64,000 nucleotides of DNA. It comes from Tritrichomonas musculus (Eukaryota > Parabasalia > Tritrichomonadida > Tritrichomonadidae). This document shows positions 37,757 to 48,835 of the stretch, in pieces; positions within the stretch are counted from its first letter, which is position 1; each line of letters opens with the position of its first letter. Location: positions 2,418,001 through 2,482,000 of the forward strand of contig JAPFFF010000007.1 in the NCBI GenBank assembly GCA_039105265.1, written 5' to 3'. The position numbers and the translations under genes are program-made. Below the pieces are notes generated by a model, which was not told the DNA's origin, did no database searches, and saw nothing but the letters and a program-made list of their open reading frames with translations.

Positions 37757-38255
37757 TAATATCTTAAAAAAAAATTTATTATTAAAAAATTTAAATGATA
37801 TTTGTCATTATTAATTTTAATCTAGTGTTTTTTTAATTCCTGCTTTGAAAATGATTATGAATGAGTGATGTTGTTATAATAAATTTTCAAAAAAGTTTTC
37901 CAATTCAAATTTCTGAAAGATCATATAATTTTTTCAAAATATAATTCAATTTTGAATGTTGCAAAAAGTCCATCAAAAAGGTCTATCAAAGATTAGTCTT
38001 TTTTTTTTTTTTTTTTTTCAAAATCACAATGTGAAATAGTGTCTTATATTCTTGCTTGGTTGTTAACTCTGAAATTGATTGTTTAGACCAATCAATGTAA
38101 TTTGAAGAGTGTAATTCTTCTAGGCTAGCATATTTGTATTGATAAATAATGCAATATCATTTAATAGTTAGCCAATTAAAGTGGTGAATAGCGAATTGTG
38201 GAAATAGAATTATTTAATTGTTACACAAAATATAAACTTACCATTGGCTTCTGGA

Positions 38256-38279
38256 CTAGTCAAATCGCTTCGTGACTAG
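38256..38279. repeat. Short perfect hairpin
   Basis: Arms CTAGTCA (38256-38262) and TGACTAG (38273-38279) flank a 10-base loop. The left arm itself overlaps the palindrome GACTAGTC. It is isolated within the gene desert, with no T-run at terminator distance. Function unknown. Confidence 0.6.
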
Positions 38280-40502
38280 CATGGCAAAACAAATGGTGGT
38301 CTAATATATTTAACTGTTTATAGCTCATAACCATCAGTTTCAGTAGTTTAATCTTTATATTTCAAGTATTTATAAATAACATTTTAAAAAAAATGCTCAT
38401 TCTCAACTATTAATAATTGCATACATTTTTATTCATAGAAGTTTCATCATTAATATTATTAATCTTGTGCTCGGTTATCTCATTAATAAGTTATTTTTAA
38501 ATTGTTTACAATTACTGAAGGTAGGTATTAAATTATTAATTTTTTCAAACAGGAAAGTTCTCTTCTTATTCATTTACTATTGATTGTTGGTTTGCTTGAT
38601 TTTAACCTTAGGTAAGATCAGAAAAGCTTCGTACTATGGAACCTATATAAATCTCTTATCTAATTGATTTTAGAATATAGAGTTTCGAGTTTAATTTCTA
38701 GATCTACAGTATATTATTATCAGATAATTTCTTGGAAGTGATATATTGGTTTTTAGGTTTTTTTTGTTGTGAAAGGTCTGTTAGATAAGAAACTAGTGGT
38801 TTCTATTGTTGTCAACCTCTCTGTTCATTCATTATCATTTTATAATGTTGTTCAAATAACCTACTCTCATAGTAATTATATAACTCTTTCTTATATCAAA
38901 ATTTTTTCTCTAATGGTTATACATGTTCTTGTTATATTTGTCAGTAAATATATCTGTATAGGCTTAATAATTTGGTGAAAATAATTATATTGAAAGAAAA
39001 TCACTTAATATAATATTTCCATACTTACAAATTTATTTAATTTTGTTAATACATATTTAACTTCCACTAGATCTTAACTCAAGTATCTCAAAATCTATTA
39101 TAACATCTGTATCTAAGGTAATTAGTTAATATTTTGTGAATAAAACCATTTATGCTAAGAAACAAATATGATGTACACTTATCTCAACGTTTTTTCTCAT
39201 AAAACTAAATAACTGGAGAAGTGAGATTAAAAGATGTTTGTATAAATATCTGTAAGAAGTAATCATTAATATCATACTCAGCTTGTATTGTACTCATACC
39301 TATAAAAACTTTATTCTTTAGTGAATCACTATTCGTACTCATACATATAAAGTATCATGCTAATTGAAATTTCTTAAATCCACTCAGAATAGCGCTTTAA
39401 TTATCAAACTCCATGTCCACATCACCACCAACCACACCGACCTATGACACAACAGAGTATACAGAATAGCACTTTCACCACCTAATCATCAGTCTCACAA
39501 TGCTTTCATTTGGAATAACATTTTAAACATCAGACTTAATAACCAGTTGATAGCGAGTGTCAATCTAAATCAAAACTCAAAAAAACTCACATAAGTAATA
39601 TTTATTTCAGAAATGTCAATTGGTATGATGTTTCATGAGTATAAGTCATATGCAAAAGTCGTAAGTTGCACTTAGTCACCATTTGAGTTATTACTTTACT
39701 GTTAGGGCACTAGCATATTTGAGTTGGGACTTGGCTGGGACATGGAGTATTGATTCAAAAGACCAGTGCTGGAATGAATTAGGTGCTTTGCTTGAGTACA
39801 TGGAATTTGAATGGCTAAGTCTATGCCATTGAGCTGTGGGGAGGATACAGCTCACTGCTCAGTTTATCTACTAAAGCTACTTTATTAACACTGTTCACAT
39901 GCTCATTTTTGGTCTTGATAGCTATTGTGCTGTATTCATATATATTCCTCCCAGCCGACTCTTTTACTTTGTTATTCTACTGCAATAATTTGTTAATATC
40001 AAATATCTCTGTGATAATGTGCTTTTTATGATTGACATATGATAATATTAATCTCAAATACCTATTGATACGCTAGTTCTTGTAATATAACAGCAATTTG
40101 ATCAACTTATCCAAACCCTCTAGTCATTCCATATAATGCTGAATATGGTGATGACATATATGCTTCATTTATAAATTAAGTTGATAGAGTAAATACGATA
40201 TTATAAGAAATCGAATGGCTTGATATTTTTTTTTAAACGCTCTGTCGTCAAGAAAATATGGAACAAATTGAAATCAATATAAAAAAGTTTTCTGGGGAAT
40301 CAGTATAACTCGATTAAATGCTTATTTTAGTTTAAATTGATAAATTGCACTCATTTTTTAGTTTAAGAATTGACTTAGATATATGATAAATTGCACTATG
40401 GACATATGGGATAACTGTTATTGATGAACTGGAACATGAAATGTTGGTGCTCGCTTTAACTTAAGGACTAATATCAACAAAGAAAATAACATTTATTACA
40501 AG

Positions 40503-40505
<3 letters not shown>

Positions 40506-40535
<30 letters not shown>
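40506..40535 (+). repeat. 30-base T homopolymer
   Basis: There are thirty consecutive T in non-coding DNA, one of three tracts of about this length in the window (others at 50720-50750 and 52688-52717). Length polymorphism and assembly uncertainty should be expected. Confidence 0.9.
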
Positions 40536-40536
<1 letters not shown>

Positions 40537-41268
40537 AAATAGACTCTTCAATTTAAGACAAAAAAGGGAAAATTGTTACGAAAACATAAAAGTGCATCTA
40601 TAATATACAATTATTTTGATAAGATGCTTGAAATTAAAAAAAAATTTTTTTAAGAATCTTGGTAAATTGAATTGATATGTTGAGAATTTATATTTTATCT
40701 TATTTTAATGATATTATCATCAAAAAATTCTATAATTATTTACATATAAAAATATAAACTATATTTATGACATAATAAAAATATAAAATTAATAATAAAA
40801 GGAGATAACTGTGTTTTTTAATACATTTATATTTCATTTAACTTCATTTAGGGAGAATATTGTTATCTTGATAAAGATCAATTATTTCTGAATATACATC
40901 AAAGAATACCATTAAATAATACAATTAAAATTTTTAAATACACATTATATCTATAAATATCATGCATACTATATTTTTGGCTAACAAATTTTAAAATGAT
41001 CGTGATAATAACTGAAAATTTATTTTTTTATAAATTCTATTGTCTTATCAATTTTTTATTACAATCACTTTTTAAATCAAAATTATATTGAAATCAATCT
41101 AAAAATTATTTTTTATTTAATTCATACCAAAAGGAAATGGACACCGCTGAATTATTTTAACAAATTTTTCAATATCATCTTAAAAATTTCAATGTATTTT
41201 TTATTCTTATATAAACTATATGATCGTCTTTTAACGATATTTCAAAGTAAAAACAACTTATAATTTAA

Positions 41269-42894
41269 ATGACTTATAATAATCCTCAATATAACACAAT
41301 TAACCAAGCTGACTACCCAGATGTAAATCCAGTGCCTGTTTCAAATAATCAAGGTGGTCACGCACCAGTTCAACAAAGTTCATTAATTAATAATCAAAAT
41401 CAAAGTTCACCACCACCACAAAATGCTTCTTATGCACAACCAAGTGGAGATTATGATCCTTATAATGTCAATTACCATCCTATAACCGTTGAACAATGGC
41501 AAAGCGTTCCATCTGAAAAAACAGATTATTCACAATATTGGGAATCACCAGATTCATTTAAACCAGATAAATTTTCCAACAATTCTAAAACTGAAACAAA
41601 ATGTAATGATATTGCTTTCGCAATTATCTTTATCCTTGTTTTCTTGCTGACAATTGCAATGTTTATATATACATGGCTGAAAGTTCCAGCAGAAGATAAA
41701 TCATTCACCCCTGATAAGAACCAAATGAGCAGTGTGACTAGAAAATTGGTATGGAAATGTATTGGTATTAGCCTTGCAATTGCAGTTGTATTTAATATAG
41801 TTCACGATATATTTCTTTATTGTGCTCCCGTTGTTTATATCAAAGCTGGCCTTTGGATTGGATTAATTGTATCAGTTCTCGCAATTATTGCGCCATTATA
41901 TTATGGATATTATGCTGCAGTAGTTTTTCCAATTATTATGCTACTCTTTTCAATTTGTTTCTTCTGTATGGCTCGTAAATACATAAAAATTAGTGCATCT
42001 ATTATGAAACAAACAAGCAGAATTCTTCTTAAATTCCCTACAATATTTTTGCTTATACTACTAGAGTGTATTATACAGGCTGGACTAACAATTTTCTTTT
42101 CATTTTTCATATATGCAGTTCAGATGTCAGGAATTAACAAATGCATGTATATTTTAATCGTTGTTTCTTATTTATGGACCAATTTAACTTCAGGTTACGT
42201 AATTTATTTAGCAATTTCAGGAGTAGCTGCCTCATGGTACTTTTTATATGGAACAGAGTATATGCCAGATCATCCTGTTCTACAATCATTGAAACGAGCA
42301 AGTACAACTTCATTCGGTTCAGCATGCGTTGCAGCACTTTTGCTTGCATTTGTTGAACTTCTTGAATTTTTAGTCCAAAGCGCAAACAGTGGGAACTGCA
42401 TTTTATCAATTTTAAAGTGTTTTGCAATGTGCATTTTGAGTTGTCTCAAATGCTGTATTGAATATCTTAATAGATACGCTTTAATTTACTGCGCAACATT
42501 TGGCGTTCCATTTAAAGAAGGCTGCAGGAGATTTATTGAACTTAGATGTAATCGATTTGCCGATTTAATTATGAACAGCTGCATTATTAGTAACGTTACT
42601 TATTATAATATGCTTGTATTTTCAATTGGTGCATGCTTAACTGGATTTGGTATCGGATATGGAATTTACCATAACAAATCGAAATATGCACAATCTTTCA
42701 TTTGTGCTTATTCATTTGCGTTTGCTTTCGCATTGTTCTTCATTCTAAGACAGCCTTTCGTGGTCATATCAGATACCTTACTTCTTTGCTTTGTTGAAAA
42801 TCCTGAATGCTTGAAGACCTCCGCAAATGAATTGTATGAAACCATGAAGCATTACTATGGCGACAAATTAGAAGAGAAATTGCATAAGAATTAA
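41269..42894 (+). CDS. Choline transporter-like (SLC44/CTL) membrane protein
   Basis: A 541-residue protein of the choline-transporter-like family. The N-terminal 115 residues are a soluble, Pro/Gln/Asn/Tyr-rich cytosolic region. About ten hydrophobic helices follow, for example 116-138, 165-195, 196-235, 245-275, 285-320, 345-370 and 440-495. The CTL signature region is recognisable in YLNRYALIYCATFGVPFKEG and the following helix ending RFADLIMNS. The late segment LRQPFVVISDTLLLCFVENP fits the CTL C-terminus. It would sit in the plasma or an internal membrane. Choline as substrate is only family-level knowledge, and several members act on other solutes or have uncertain activity. The ATG at 41269 has TCAAAG (A at 41244) 25 bases upstream. 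The next gene starts about 70-125 bp downstream on the same strand. Confidence 0.87.
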   Translation: MTYNNPQYNTINQADYPDVNPVPVSNNQGGHAPVQQSSLINNQNQSSPPPQNASYAQPSGDYDPYNVNYHPITVEQWQSVPSEKTDYSQYWESPDSFKPDKFSNNSKTETKCNDIAFAIIFILVFLLTIAMFIYTWLKVPAEDKSFTPDKNQMSSVTRKLVWKCIGISLAIAVVFNIVHDIFLYCAPVVYIKAGLWIGLIVSVLAIIAPLYYGYYAAVVFPIIMLLFSICFFCMARKYIKISASIMKQTSRILLKFPTIFLLILLECIIQAGLTIFFSFFIYAVQMSGINKCMYILIVVSYLWTNLTSGYVIYLAISGVAASWYFLYGTEYMPDHPVLQSLKRASTTSFGSACVAALLLAFVELLEFLVQSANSGNCILSILKCFAMCILSCLKCCIEYLNRYALIYCATFGVPFKEGCRRFIELRCNRFADLIMNSCIISNVTYYNMLVFSIGACLTGFGIGYGIYHNKSKYAQSFICAYSFAFAFALFFILRQPFVVISDTLLLCFVENPECLKTSANELYETMKHYYGDKLEEKLHKN

Positions 42895-43007
42895 TTTGTT
42901 ATTGATAAACTAGATTAATTTGTTCCTTTTTAATAATTCTTTTTTTGAATATTTTTGAAGATAAATGCATGATGAAAAGATTTTGAAAAATACGTTATTT
43001 AAAAAAA

Positions 43008-43022
43008 TTCTTTCAATTATGA
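43008..43022 (+). promoter_or_regulatory. Initiator that decides the start of the SHIPPO gene
   Basis: TTTCAATTATG places an initiator TCAATT (A at 43015) only 4 bases before the ATG at 43019. The longer alternative start at 42965 has no TCA within about 30 bases upstream. If transcription begins at 43015, the upstream ATG would not be in the mRNA. Confidence 0.5.
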
Positions 43023-44584
43023 CATGGGCTCAGGCGTCTGGAAGAAACTTTAATTTGAACCAATGCTCCACGCCATCTCGAGTTAGTCCATGCTCTTATA
43101 ATGTACCTCGAAGCGAATTATCAAAACCCATTCCTAAAAAAGATCCGAAAAAATTTCAACCTCGAGTTACATATGATACCCCTGATTTAATTACACCAGG
43201 TCCTGGAGCGTATGGTGATACTTCTCCCAGTAAATTTTCATCTCCACCTGCTATTACTCGAGATCATTATGGAACTGCAATTGTTCGTAATAATACTCGT
43301 CCTCAAAGTTCTTTTTTCCTTTCGAGATCAATACGTGATTCTTATAGAATTAAAGGAGCTCCTGATCAAATGTTTGCAGGCTTCCCTTCGTCAGCTGATT
43401 ATGGGCATTTGACTGAGTGGGGGAAAACGCGTGCAATAACATCTACTCCTCATCATCCAAGAAAATTAAAAAAAAATTATGAAAAAGAACAGAAGTGTAA
43501 TTATCTTGATGACAAAGGAAGATTCATATATGTTAAAGAAAATAATCACACAGCCGCTGATATAGGTCCAGGATCTTACAATCCAGAACAGTCAGAAAAT
43601 GCAATTTATCAGAATTCAAGAAAATCACAAATATCTTCAAACGACAGATCAACTGAAGATAACTGGGTTAATACAAAATTAGCAAATTCAATGCCTTCAC
43701 CAGATAAATATGATATTGATTTACCAGATACTCGCCTTCCAATTACTATCAAACAACAATATGAAAGTAAAAAACCAAAGGAAATATGTGATGCTTTAAC
43801 TGATCCTCCAAAAGAAACCATTGACTCGAAAAGGCCAAACTCTATATTTTTATCAAAAGTTCCACGCAATCTTTTTGAAGATAATCATCGCCCTGATTTT
43901 TTAACAACACCAGGACCTGCAGATTATGGAAATCTTTATGATCCTCGAGATCAAAAAAAACTCCAATCACAACAAAAGAGATCCAGAATTGTTAAAGGCC
44001 TTGCGTTTGGAAGCAAAGCTGTTCGCTTTGATAAATCTGAGAAAAGTACACCAGGTCCTGCAGATTACAGTGCAACACTTCCTCCAAGCAGGCATGAATA
44101 TAGTTCAATGAAAGCATCTTCTCAATTCATAGGAAATGCCGATCCTAAACATAAAGTTTTCCCCAATCAACAACATTCCACTCCACAAAATGTTGGCCCT
44201 GGATCATATGACATAAATAACCCCAAGTTGAAGGCTCAAATGTCACCTGCTTTCATTGATGGATCTTCTCGCTTACAGATAAAGGATAATGGTAATCCAT
44301 CTCCTGCAGATTATGACATTAAATTTAATGATAAAATCGATGCTACGATGATAAATACTAGATATGAAAAGCAAGGCGATTGGATACAACAAATGATAAC
44401 TTGCTCTCCTTCACCAGAAAATTATAATATTCCTAGAAACTTGAGTGGCCCTAATTATTCATTCCCTAGATCAAAAACCTCAAAGAAGAGAAAGAAGGAA
44501 GACATTGGTCCAGGAAGCTATGAAGTCAATACTTCATCAGTAATTGAGCATTCTTACAATGCTCTTGTTCCAAAGTATGGCTGA
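43019..44584 (+). CDS. SHIPPO / sperm-tail PG-rich repeat protein
   Basis: A 521-residue protein carrying about ten STPGR (SHIPPO) motifs with the P-G-P-x-x-Y core: TPGPGAYGD, IGPGSYNPE, SMPSPDKYDID, TTPGPADYG, STPGPADYSA, VGPGSYDIN, PSPADYDIKF, CSPSPENYNIP and IGPGSYEVN. Proteins of this family associate with stable microtubules, including axonemes and, in several protists, the lumen or surface of flagellar and cytoskeletal microtubules. Trichomonads have both flagella and an axostyle-pelta system, so either is possible. The frame is open to an ATG at 42965, adding 18 residues. I prefer 43019 because of the adjacent TCAATT initiator and because MTWAQASGRNF looks like a natural N-terminus. 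The protein is otherwise basic and probably disordered. It converges on the Hsp70 gene. Confidence 0.9.
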   Translation: MTWAQASGRNFNLNQCSTPSRVSPCSYNVPRSELSKPIPKKDPKKFQPRVTYDTPDLITPGPGAYGDTSPSKFSSPPAITRDHYGTAIVRNNTRPQSSFFLSRSIRDSYRIKGAPDQMFAGFPSSADYGHLTEWGKTRAITSTPHHPRKLKKNYEKEQKCNYLDDKGRFIYVKENNHTAADIGPGSYNPEQSENAIYQNSRKSQISSNDRSTEDNWVNTKLANSMPSPDKYDIDLPDTRLPITIKQQYESKKPKEICDALTDPPKETIDSKRPNSIFLSKVPRNLFEDNHRPDFLTTPGPADYGNLYDPRDQKKLQSQQKRSRIVKGLAFGSKAVRFDKSEKSTPGPADYSATLPPSRHEYSSMKASSQFIGNADPKHKVFPNQQHSTPQNVGPGSYDINNPKLKAQMSPAFIDGSSRLQIKDNGNPSPADYDIKFNDKIDATMINTRYEKQGDWIQQMITCSPSPENYNIPRNLSGPNYSFPRSKTSKKRKKEDIGPGSYEVNTSSVIEHSYNALVPKYG

Positions 44585-44840
44585 TTGATTAATTTACTAA
44601 TGTTTACTTTTTGTTTGTATTAAAATTCGAAGTCTAAAATTTGAACTCTTTTTTTCTCATTTTCCAATATTATTATATATTTTCTTATATCATCATTATT
44701 GTTTTTTTCTATTAATGAGAAAGGTTGAAATTATTAAACATTTAAACATAATAATTATAGTAAAAAAGTTATTCAATAAAAAAAAGCATATATAATTATT
44801 TAAAATTATTTTTTTTTATTCACAAGAGTTATAAAATTCT

Positions 44841-46823
44841 TTAGTCAACTTCTTCAACACGTGGTCCACTGTGTCCTCCTGCAGCTCCTCCAGCTGGGCC
44901 AGCGCCTCCTGGACCGCCTTGGTTGAACATATTTGGATCAATTCCACCTGGCATTCCGCCTGGGCCTCCAGCAGCGCCGCCTGGAGCTGCATGTTGGTAA
45001 GCATTTTGCATAATTGGCATCAATTTTCCTTCAAGTTCTTTCTGCTTGGCTTCGAATTCAGAAACTTCGGCATCTTGATGAGCATCTATCCAAGCGAGTG
45101 TGTCGTTGATTTCTTTGTTGATCGTGTCCTTATCTGATTGTGGGATTGCGTTGGCGAATTGTTCGTTTGACAATGAGTTACGAACTCCAAAGCAGTATCC
45201 TTCGAGTGCATTCTTAGCTTCAACTTTCTTACGAACTTCTTCATCTTGCGCTTTGAATTTCTCGGCATCTGCAACCATCTTATCGATATCTGCTTGTGAA
45301 AGACGCCCTTTCTCATTCTTAATTGTGATCTTCTTAACATTTCCGGTAGATTTATCTTGTGCTGAAACATTCATAATACCATCGGCGTTGACATCGAATG
45401 TAACTTCAATTTGTGGAACTCCTCTTGGTGCTGGCGGAATTCCTGTCAAATCAAATGTACCAAGAAGATTGTTATCTCGTGTTCTTGAACGTTCTCCTTC
45501 ATAAACCTTGATTGTAACAGCTGGCTGGTTATCACTGAATGTTGTGAAAACTTGTGATTTCTTGGCTGGAATTGTAGTGTTACGAGGAATCAAAACTGTC
45601 ATGATTTCTCCTGCTGTTTCAATACCAAGTGAAAGTGGTGCAACATCAAGAAGAAGGATGTCTTTGACTGCTTCTGATGTGTCTCCTTTGATGATTGCTG
45701 CTTGAACAGCTGCACCATATGCAACAGCTTCATCTGGATCAACTCCACGGCATGGTTGTTTGCCATTGAAGAAATCTTGAAGTAATTGTTGAACACGTGG
45801 AATTCTGGATGAACCTCCAACAAGAACAATATCTGTAACATCACTCTTTGACATTTTAGCATCCTTCAAAACTTGTGCAACTGGATTCATTGTTGAACGG
45901 AATAATTCATCATTCAAGTTTTCAAACATGGCACGTGAAATGTTATCCATGAAATCGTGTCCTTCATAAAGTGAATCGCAGATGATTGAAGCTGTAGTTG
46001 CTGTTGATAATGTTCTCTTAGCACGTTCACATGCTGTACGAAGTGTTCTTAAAGCACGTGGTGACTGACGAAGATCGCATTTGAATTTCTTCTGGAAACG
46101 ATCTGCAAAGTAGTTAACAAGTCTGCTATCAAAGTCTTCACCACCAAGGTGAGTATCTCCAGCTGTTGCTTTAACTTCGAACATACCTCCATCGATATCA
46201 AGAAGGGAAACATCGAATGTACCACCTCCAAGATCGAAGATAAGAACATGGCGTTCGTTATCTGCTTTCTCGTTAAGACCAAAAGCAATAGCTGCTGCAG
46301 TTGGTTCATTAATAATACGAAGAACATTCAATCCTGCAATGACACCTGCATCCTTTGTAGCTTGACGTTGACCATCATTGAAATAAGCAGGAACTGTAAC
46401 AACTGCATCTGTAACTTTTTCTGTTAATTGTGTTTCTGCCACTTCTTTCATTTTACCTAAAACCATAGCTGAAATTTCTTCTGGGTAGAATTGCTTTGTT
46501 TCACCTTTCCATTGGACTTCAATTCGTGGCCTATCGGCACCTCCACGAACAACTTTGAATGGCCAGTGTTGCATATCTTTTTGAACAATTGGATCTGAGA
46601 ACTTACGTCCAATCATACGCTTTGCATCGAATACTGTGTTTGTTGGATTCATGGCTGCTTGATTCTTTGCTGCATCACCAACAAGACGTTCTTCATCTGT
46701 AAAGGCAACGTAAGATGGAGTTGTACGATTACCCATATCGTTTGCAATGATATCTACTCTATTGTGGCGAAAGACACCAACGCATGAATAAGTAGTACCA
46801 AGATCAATTCCGACTGCTGACAT
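44841..46823 (-). CDS. HSP70: Cytosolic Hsp70
   Basis: A 660-residue canonical cytosolic Hsp70. The ATPase domain (1 to about 385) has [28 protein letters not shown] and [16 protein letters not shown]. The substrate domain has [25 protein letters not shown] (about 398-422). The helical lid and a GGMP-type Gly/Pro/Ala-rich tail end in EEVD, the docking site for TPR co-chaperones. This excludes the ER (KDEL) and hydrogenosomal forms. Codon use is visibly more G/C-ending than the neighbours, as expected for a highly expressed gene. The start ATG at 46823 has a TCACTT initiator (A at 46847) 24 bases upstream and a nearer TCAACA. I saw no good heat-shock element in the adjacent spacer. The Hsp110 at 4689-7805 would be its exchange factor. 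Confidence 0.98.
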   Translation of the reverse strand: MSAVGIDLGTTYSCVGVFRHNRVDIIANDMGNRTTPSYVAFTDEERLVGDAAKNQAAMNPTNTVFDAKRMIGRKFSDPIVQKDMQHWPFKVVRGGADRPRIEVQWKGETKQFYPEEISAMVLGKMKEVAETQLTEKVTDAVVTVPAYFNDGQRQATKDAGVIAGLNVLRIINEPTAAAIAFGLNEKADNERHVLIFDLGGGTFDVSLLDIDGGMFEVKATAGDTHLGGEDFDSRLVNYFADRFQKKFKCDLRQSPRALRTLRTACERAKRTLSTATTASIICDSLYEGHDFMDNISRAMFENLNDELFRSTMNPVAQVLKDAKMSKSDVTDIVLVGGSSRIPRVQQLLQDFFNGKQPCRGVDPDEAVAYGAAVQAAIIKGDTSEAVKDILLLDVAPLSLGIETAGEIMTVLIPRNTTIPAKKSQVFTTFSDNQPAVTIKVYEGERSRTRDNNLLGTFDLTGIPPAPRGVPQIEVTFDVNADGIMNVSAQDKSTGNVKKITIKNEKGRLSQADIDKMVADAEKFKAQDEEVRKKVEAKNALEGYCFGVRNSLSNEQFANAIPQSDKDTINKEINDTLAWIDAHQDAEVSEFEAKQKELEGKLMPIMQNAYQHAAPGGAAGGPGGMPGGIDPNMFNQGGPGGAGPAGGAAGGHSGPRVEEVD

Positions 46824-47681
46824 GTTGATATATTCTTAAATAAAAGTGATGTTAAATTAGTAAAATTGTTTGAACATTTTAATTTCCTCAAATTTATTTG
46901 TTCGGCTACTTATTATACTGAATTTATTGAATTAAATTGAATACATATATTTATTTTCTGAAAAATTTGAAATAATTGGCATCAAATAGCTAAAATATTT
47001 TTTATTCTTATTTTTGAAGTTTTAAAAATAGATACAAAAATTTAATAATATATAAATTTAATTATTTATTTTAAATTTTAAATTTTTATTTATATTGATG
47101 TTTATATCTTGAGATAATCTAAAAAGATTAATATTTATGCCATTTTGATTATTTCTCCTTTTTTACAATGTTTAGGTTTGCAATATACATTAATAGAGAA
47201 GTTAAATCAATTATTTTATACCATAATCATTATTTAATTACAAATCAATCATGAGAGTTTTAATCAAATACCATAAATCTCATAAAATATGAAAATATAT
47301 TAATAAATCATATCATTTCAATGAAATATAATAATTTACGATTATATTCTCCCTTTATAATTTCTAAATGATACACTTGAGATAATGAGTTTAAAATTTG
47401 AATTTCAAAAGGACGATCGGTCTAAAGATCTTTTTTACAAAAACTTTAACAATTTAATAAAAAATTGAAATAATCTATTTATTTCAATTTATTTCCAGCT
47501 TTTCTCGTAATTTAACAAATATTTTTTAATATAAACAAGTTATTTATGTAGAATATATTATTAATAATAATATAAATGGTATTAAAATATCAAACTATTT
47601 TCCGGTTCATGTATATGAACAAAAATTTTAAAAAATATTTTGTTTGAATATGTGGACACTCAATAAATTTTCAAATAAATA
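46824..47681. promoter_or_regulatory. Divergent spacer between Hsp70 and Rab genes
   Basis: This is an 858-bp head-to-head intergenic region. Initiator candidates are TCACTT (A at 46847, minus strand, Hsp70) and TCAAAT (A at 47673, plus strand, Rab). The remainder is A/T-rich. Scattered GAA/TTC triplets do not form a convincing heat-shock element. Confidence 0.45.
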
Positions 47682-48284
47682 ATGGCGAATAGAAGCTGCA
47701 AACTTGTTGTACTTGGAGATTCAGGTGTTGGAAAGACAACACTTATTCACAAATATGTAAATAATGAGTTTAGGGCTGATTTTAAATCAACAATTGGCGC
47801 TGATTTTACTGCAAAAGAAATAGTTGTCGAAAATAATTACAAAATTGATTTACAAATTTGGGACACAGCAGGCGAAATACGTTTCCATAGCGTGGGTGCT
47901 GCATTCTATCGAGGCACTGACGCTTGCATTATAGTTTATGATGTGACATCTCGCGAATCATTCAATCGTATTAAAATGTGGCAAGACGATTTATACACAA
48001 AAAGTGGTGTTGATGATACTGCTAATTTTCCTCTTATCGTTTTTGGAAACAAAAAAGATTTAGATGATAAACGCGAAGTAACATATGAAGAAGCATCCCA
48101 ATGGTCAAAAGCCAATAGAATTCCTGTTTTAGAGGTTAGTGCAAAAAGTGGTGAAAATATTGAAGTAGGCTTTCAAAATATCATTAAAATCTTTATGGAA
48201 ATACAAAACGAAAAAAATAAAATGCAAGAGCCTATTTCAATTAAATTAACAGCAGATAAGGAAGGAGAGCGATCATGTTGCTGA
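47682..48284 (+). CDS. Rab7-like small GTPase with altered switch II
   Basis: A 200-residue Rab GTPase closest in feel to Rab7, which controls late endosome and lysosome traffic. The P-loop is GDSGVGKT (12-19). Switch I with TIGADF (37-42) keeps the magnesium Thr. GNKKD is the guanine base motif and SAKSG follows. The protein ends in CC for double geranylgeranylation. Switch II reads DTAGEIRF, where Rabs have DTAGQERF. The glutamine needed for GTP hydrolysis is Glu at position 65 and the next Glu is Ile. This predicts slowed hydrolysis or a changed GAP mode. Trichomonads have very large Rab families and a divergent member is not surprising. The ATG at 47682 has TCAAAT (A at 47673) 9 bases upstream. 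It converges with the acyltransferase gene. Confidence 0.95.
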   Translation: MANRSCKLVVLGDSGVGKTTLIHKYVNNEFRADFKSTIGADFTAKEIVVENNYKIDLQIWDTAGEIRFHSVGAAFYRGTDACIIVYDVTSRESFNRIKMWQDDLYTKSGVDDTANFPLIVFGNKKDLDDKREVTYEEASQWSKANRIPVLEVSAKSGENIEVGFQNIIKIFMEIQNEKNKMQEPISIKLTADKEGERSCC

Positions 48285-48835
48285 AAGCACTTTATTTTAT
48301 TTTTCGAAAATATCTTTCCAAAAAAAAGATGACGTCAATTGTTGTAAAATATTTTAATCTTAATTTTTTATTTTCACCAACCTATTCTACGGATATTTTG
48401 TAAAAACTTATATTTTAATTTATTTTATAATTTTTTATATTTTGTTTTTTTTATTAATCATGATGAAATTCATTTGATGAAAACAAGTTTACATTTCATG
48501 AGTACTTTGTTTTATTCAAATAAAAGCTTAAGAACATTGAAATAACATATAACAATATGAAATGACTTCAATGAAGAGGGAATATCAAATATTGAAATAA
48601 GACAAGTAATATTTATTAATATTTCTTTATTTTTTTTTATTATTATGAAAACTTATATGAATCTTAATTCTATTACTTATTTAAATTTTATAAAAAATGG
48701 TAATATATATTAATTATGGCAATATTATGTAATAAAAATTCATATTTAACTATTTTTAATAAGATATTAATTAAAAATTATTGCAATTTATATCTAATAG
48801 TTATTTTATTAATAATAAAACACATATATTTAATT
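48285..48835. other. Convergent 3' spacer
   Basis: This A/T-rich spacer lies between the tail-to-tail Rab and acyltransferase genes. It is longer than needed for two short 3' ends, but I see no gene, hairpin or repeat of note. Confidence 0.5.

Larger units (their letters stand above)
37757..41268. other. 3.5-kb gene desert with a GC-richer island
   Basis: No gene was recognised. A run of 20 T lies at 37999-38018 and one of 30 T at 40506-40535. A hairpin with 7-bp arms (CTAGTCA / TGACTAG) and a 10-base loop lies at 38256-38279. Short direct repeats occur: GTACTCATAC twice near 39292 and 39333, CAGAATAGC(G/A)CTTT near 39386 and 39461, and TGATAAATTGCACT at 40338 and 40384. About 39400-39960 is clearly richer in G+C than its flanks and has several unrelated short open frames. 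The 38769-38978 open frame begins with GTG, lacks an ATG there and resembles no family I know. Confidence 0.6.

Noticed and set aside
38769-38978. 69-codon plus-strand frame in the desert
   Set aside because: It begins with GTG rather than ATG and its hydrophobic composition is what A/T-rich random sequence gives. No initiator is near.
46824-47000. Heat-shock element upstream of Hsp70
   Set aside because: GAA and TTC triplets occur but not in three properly spaced alternating units, and A/T-rich sequence gives such pieces by chance.
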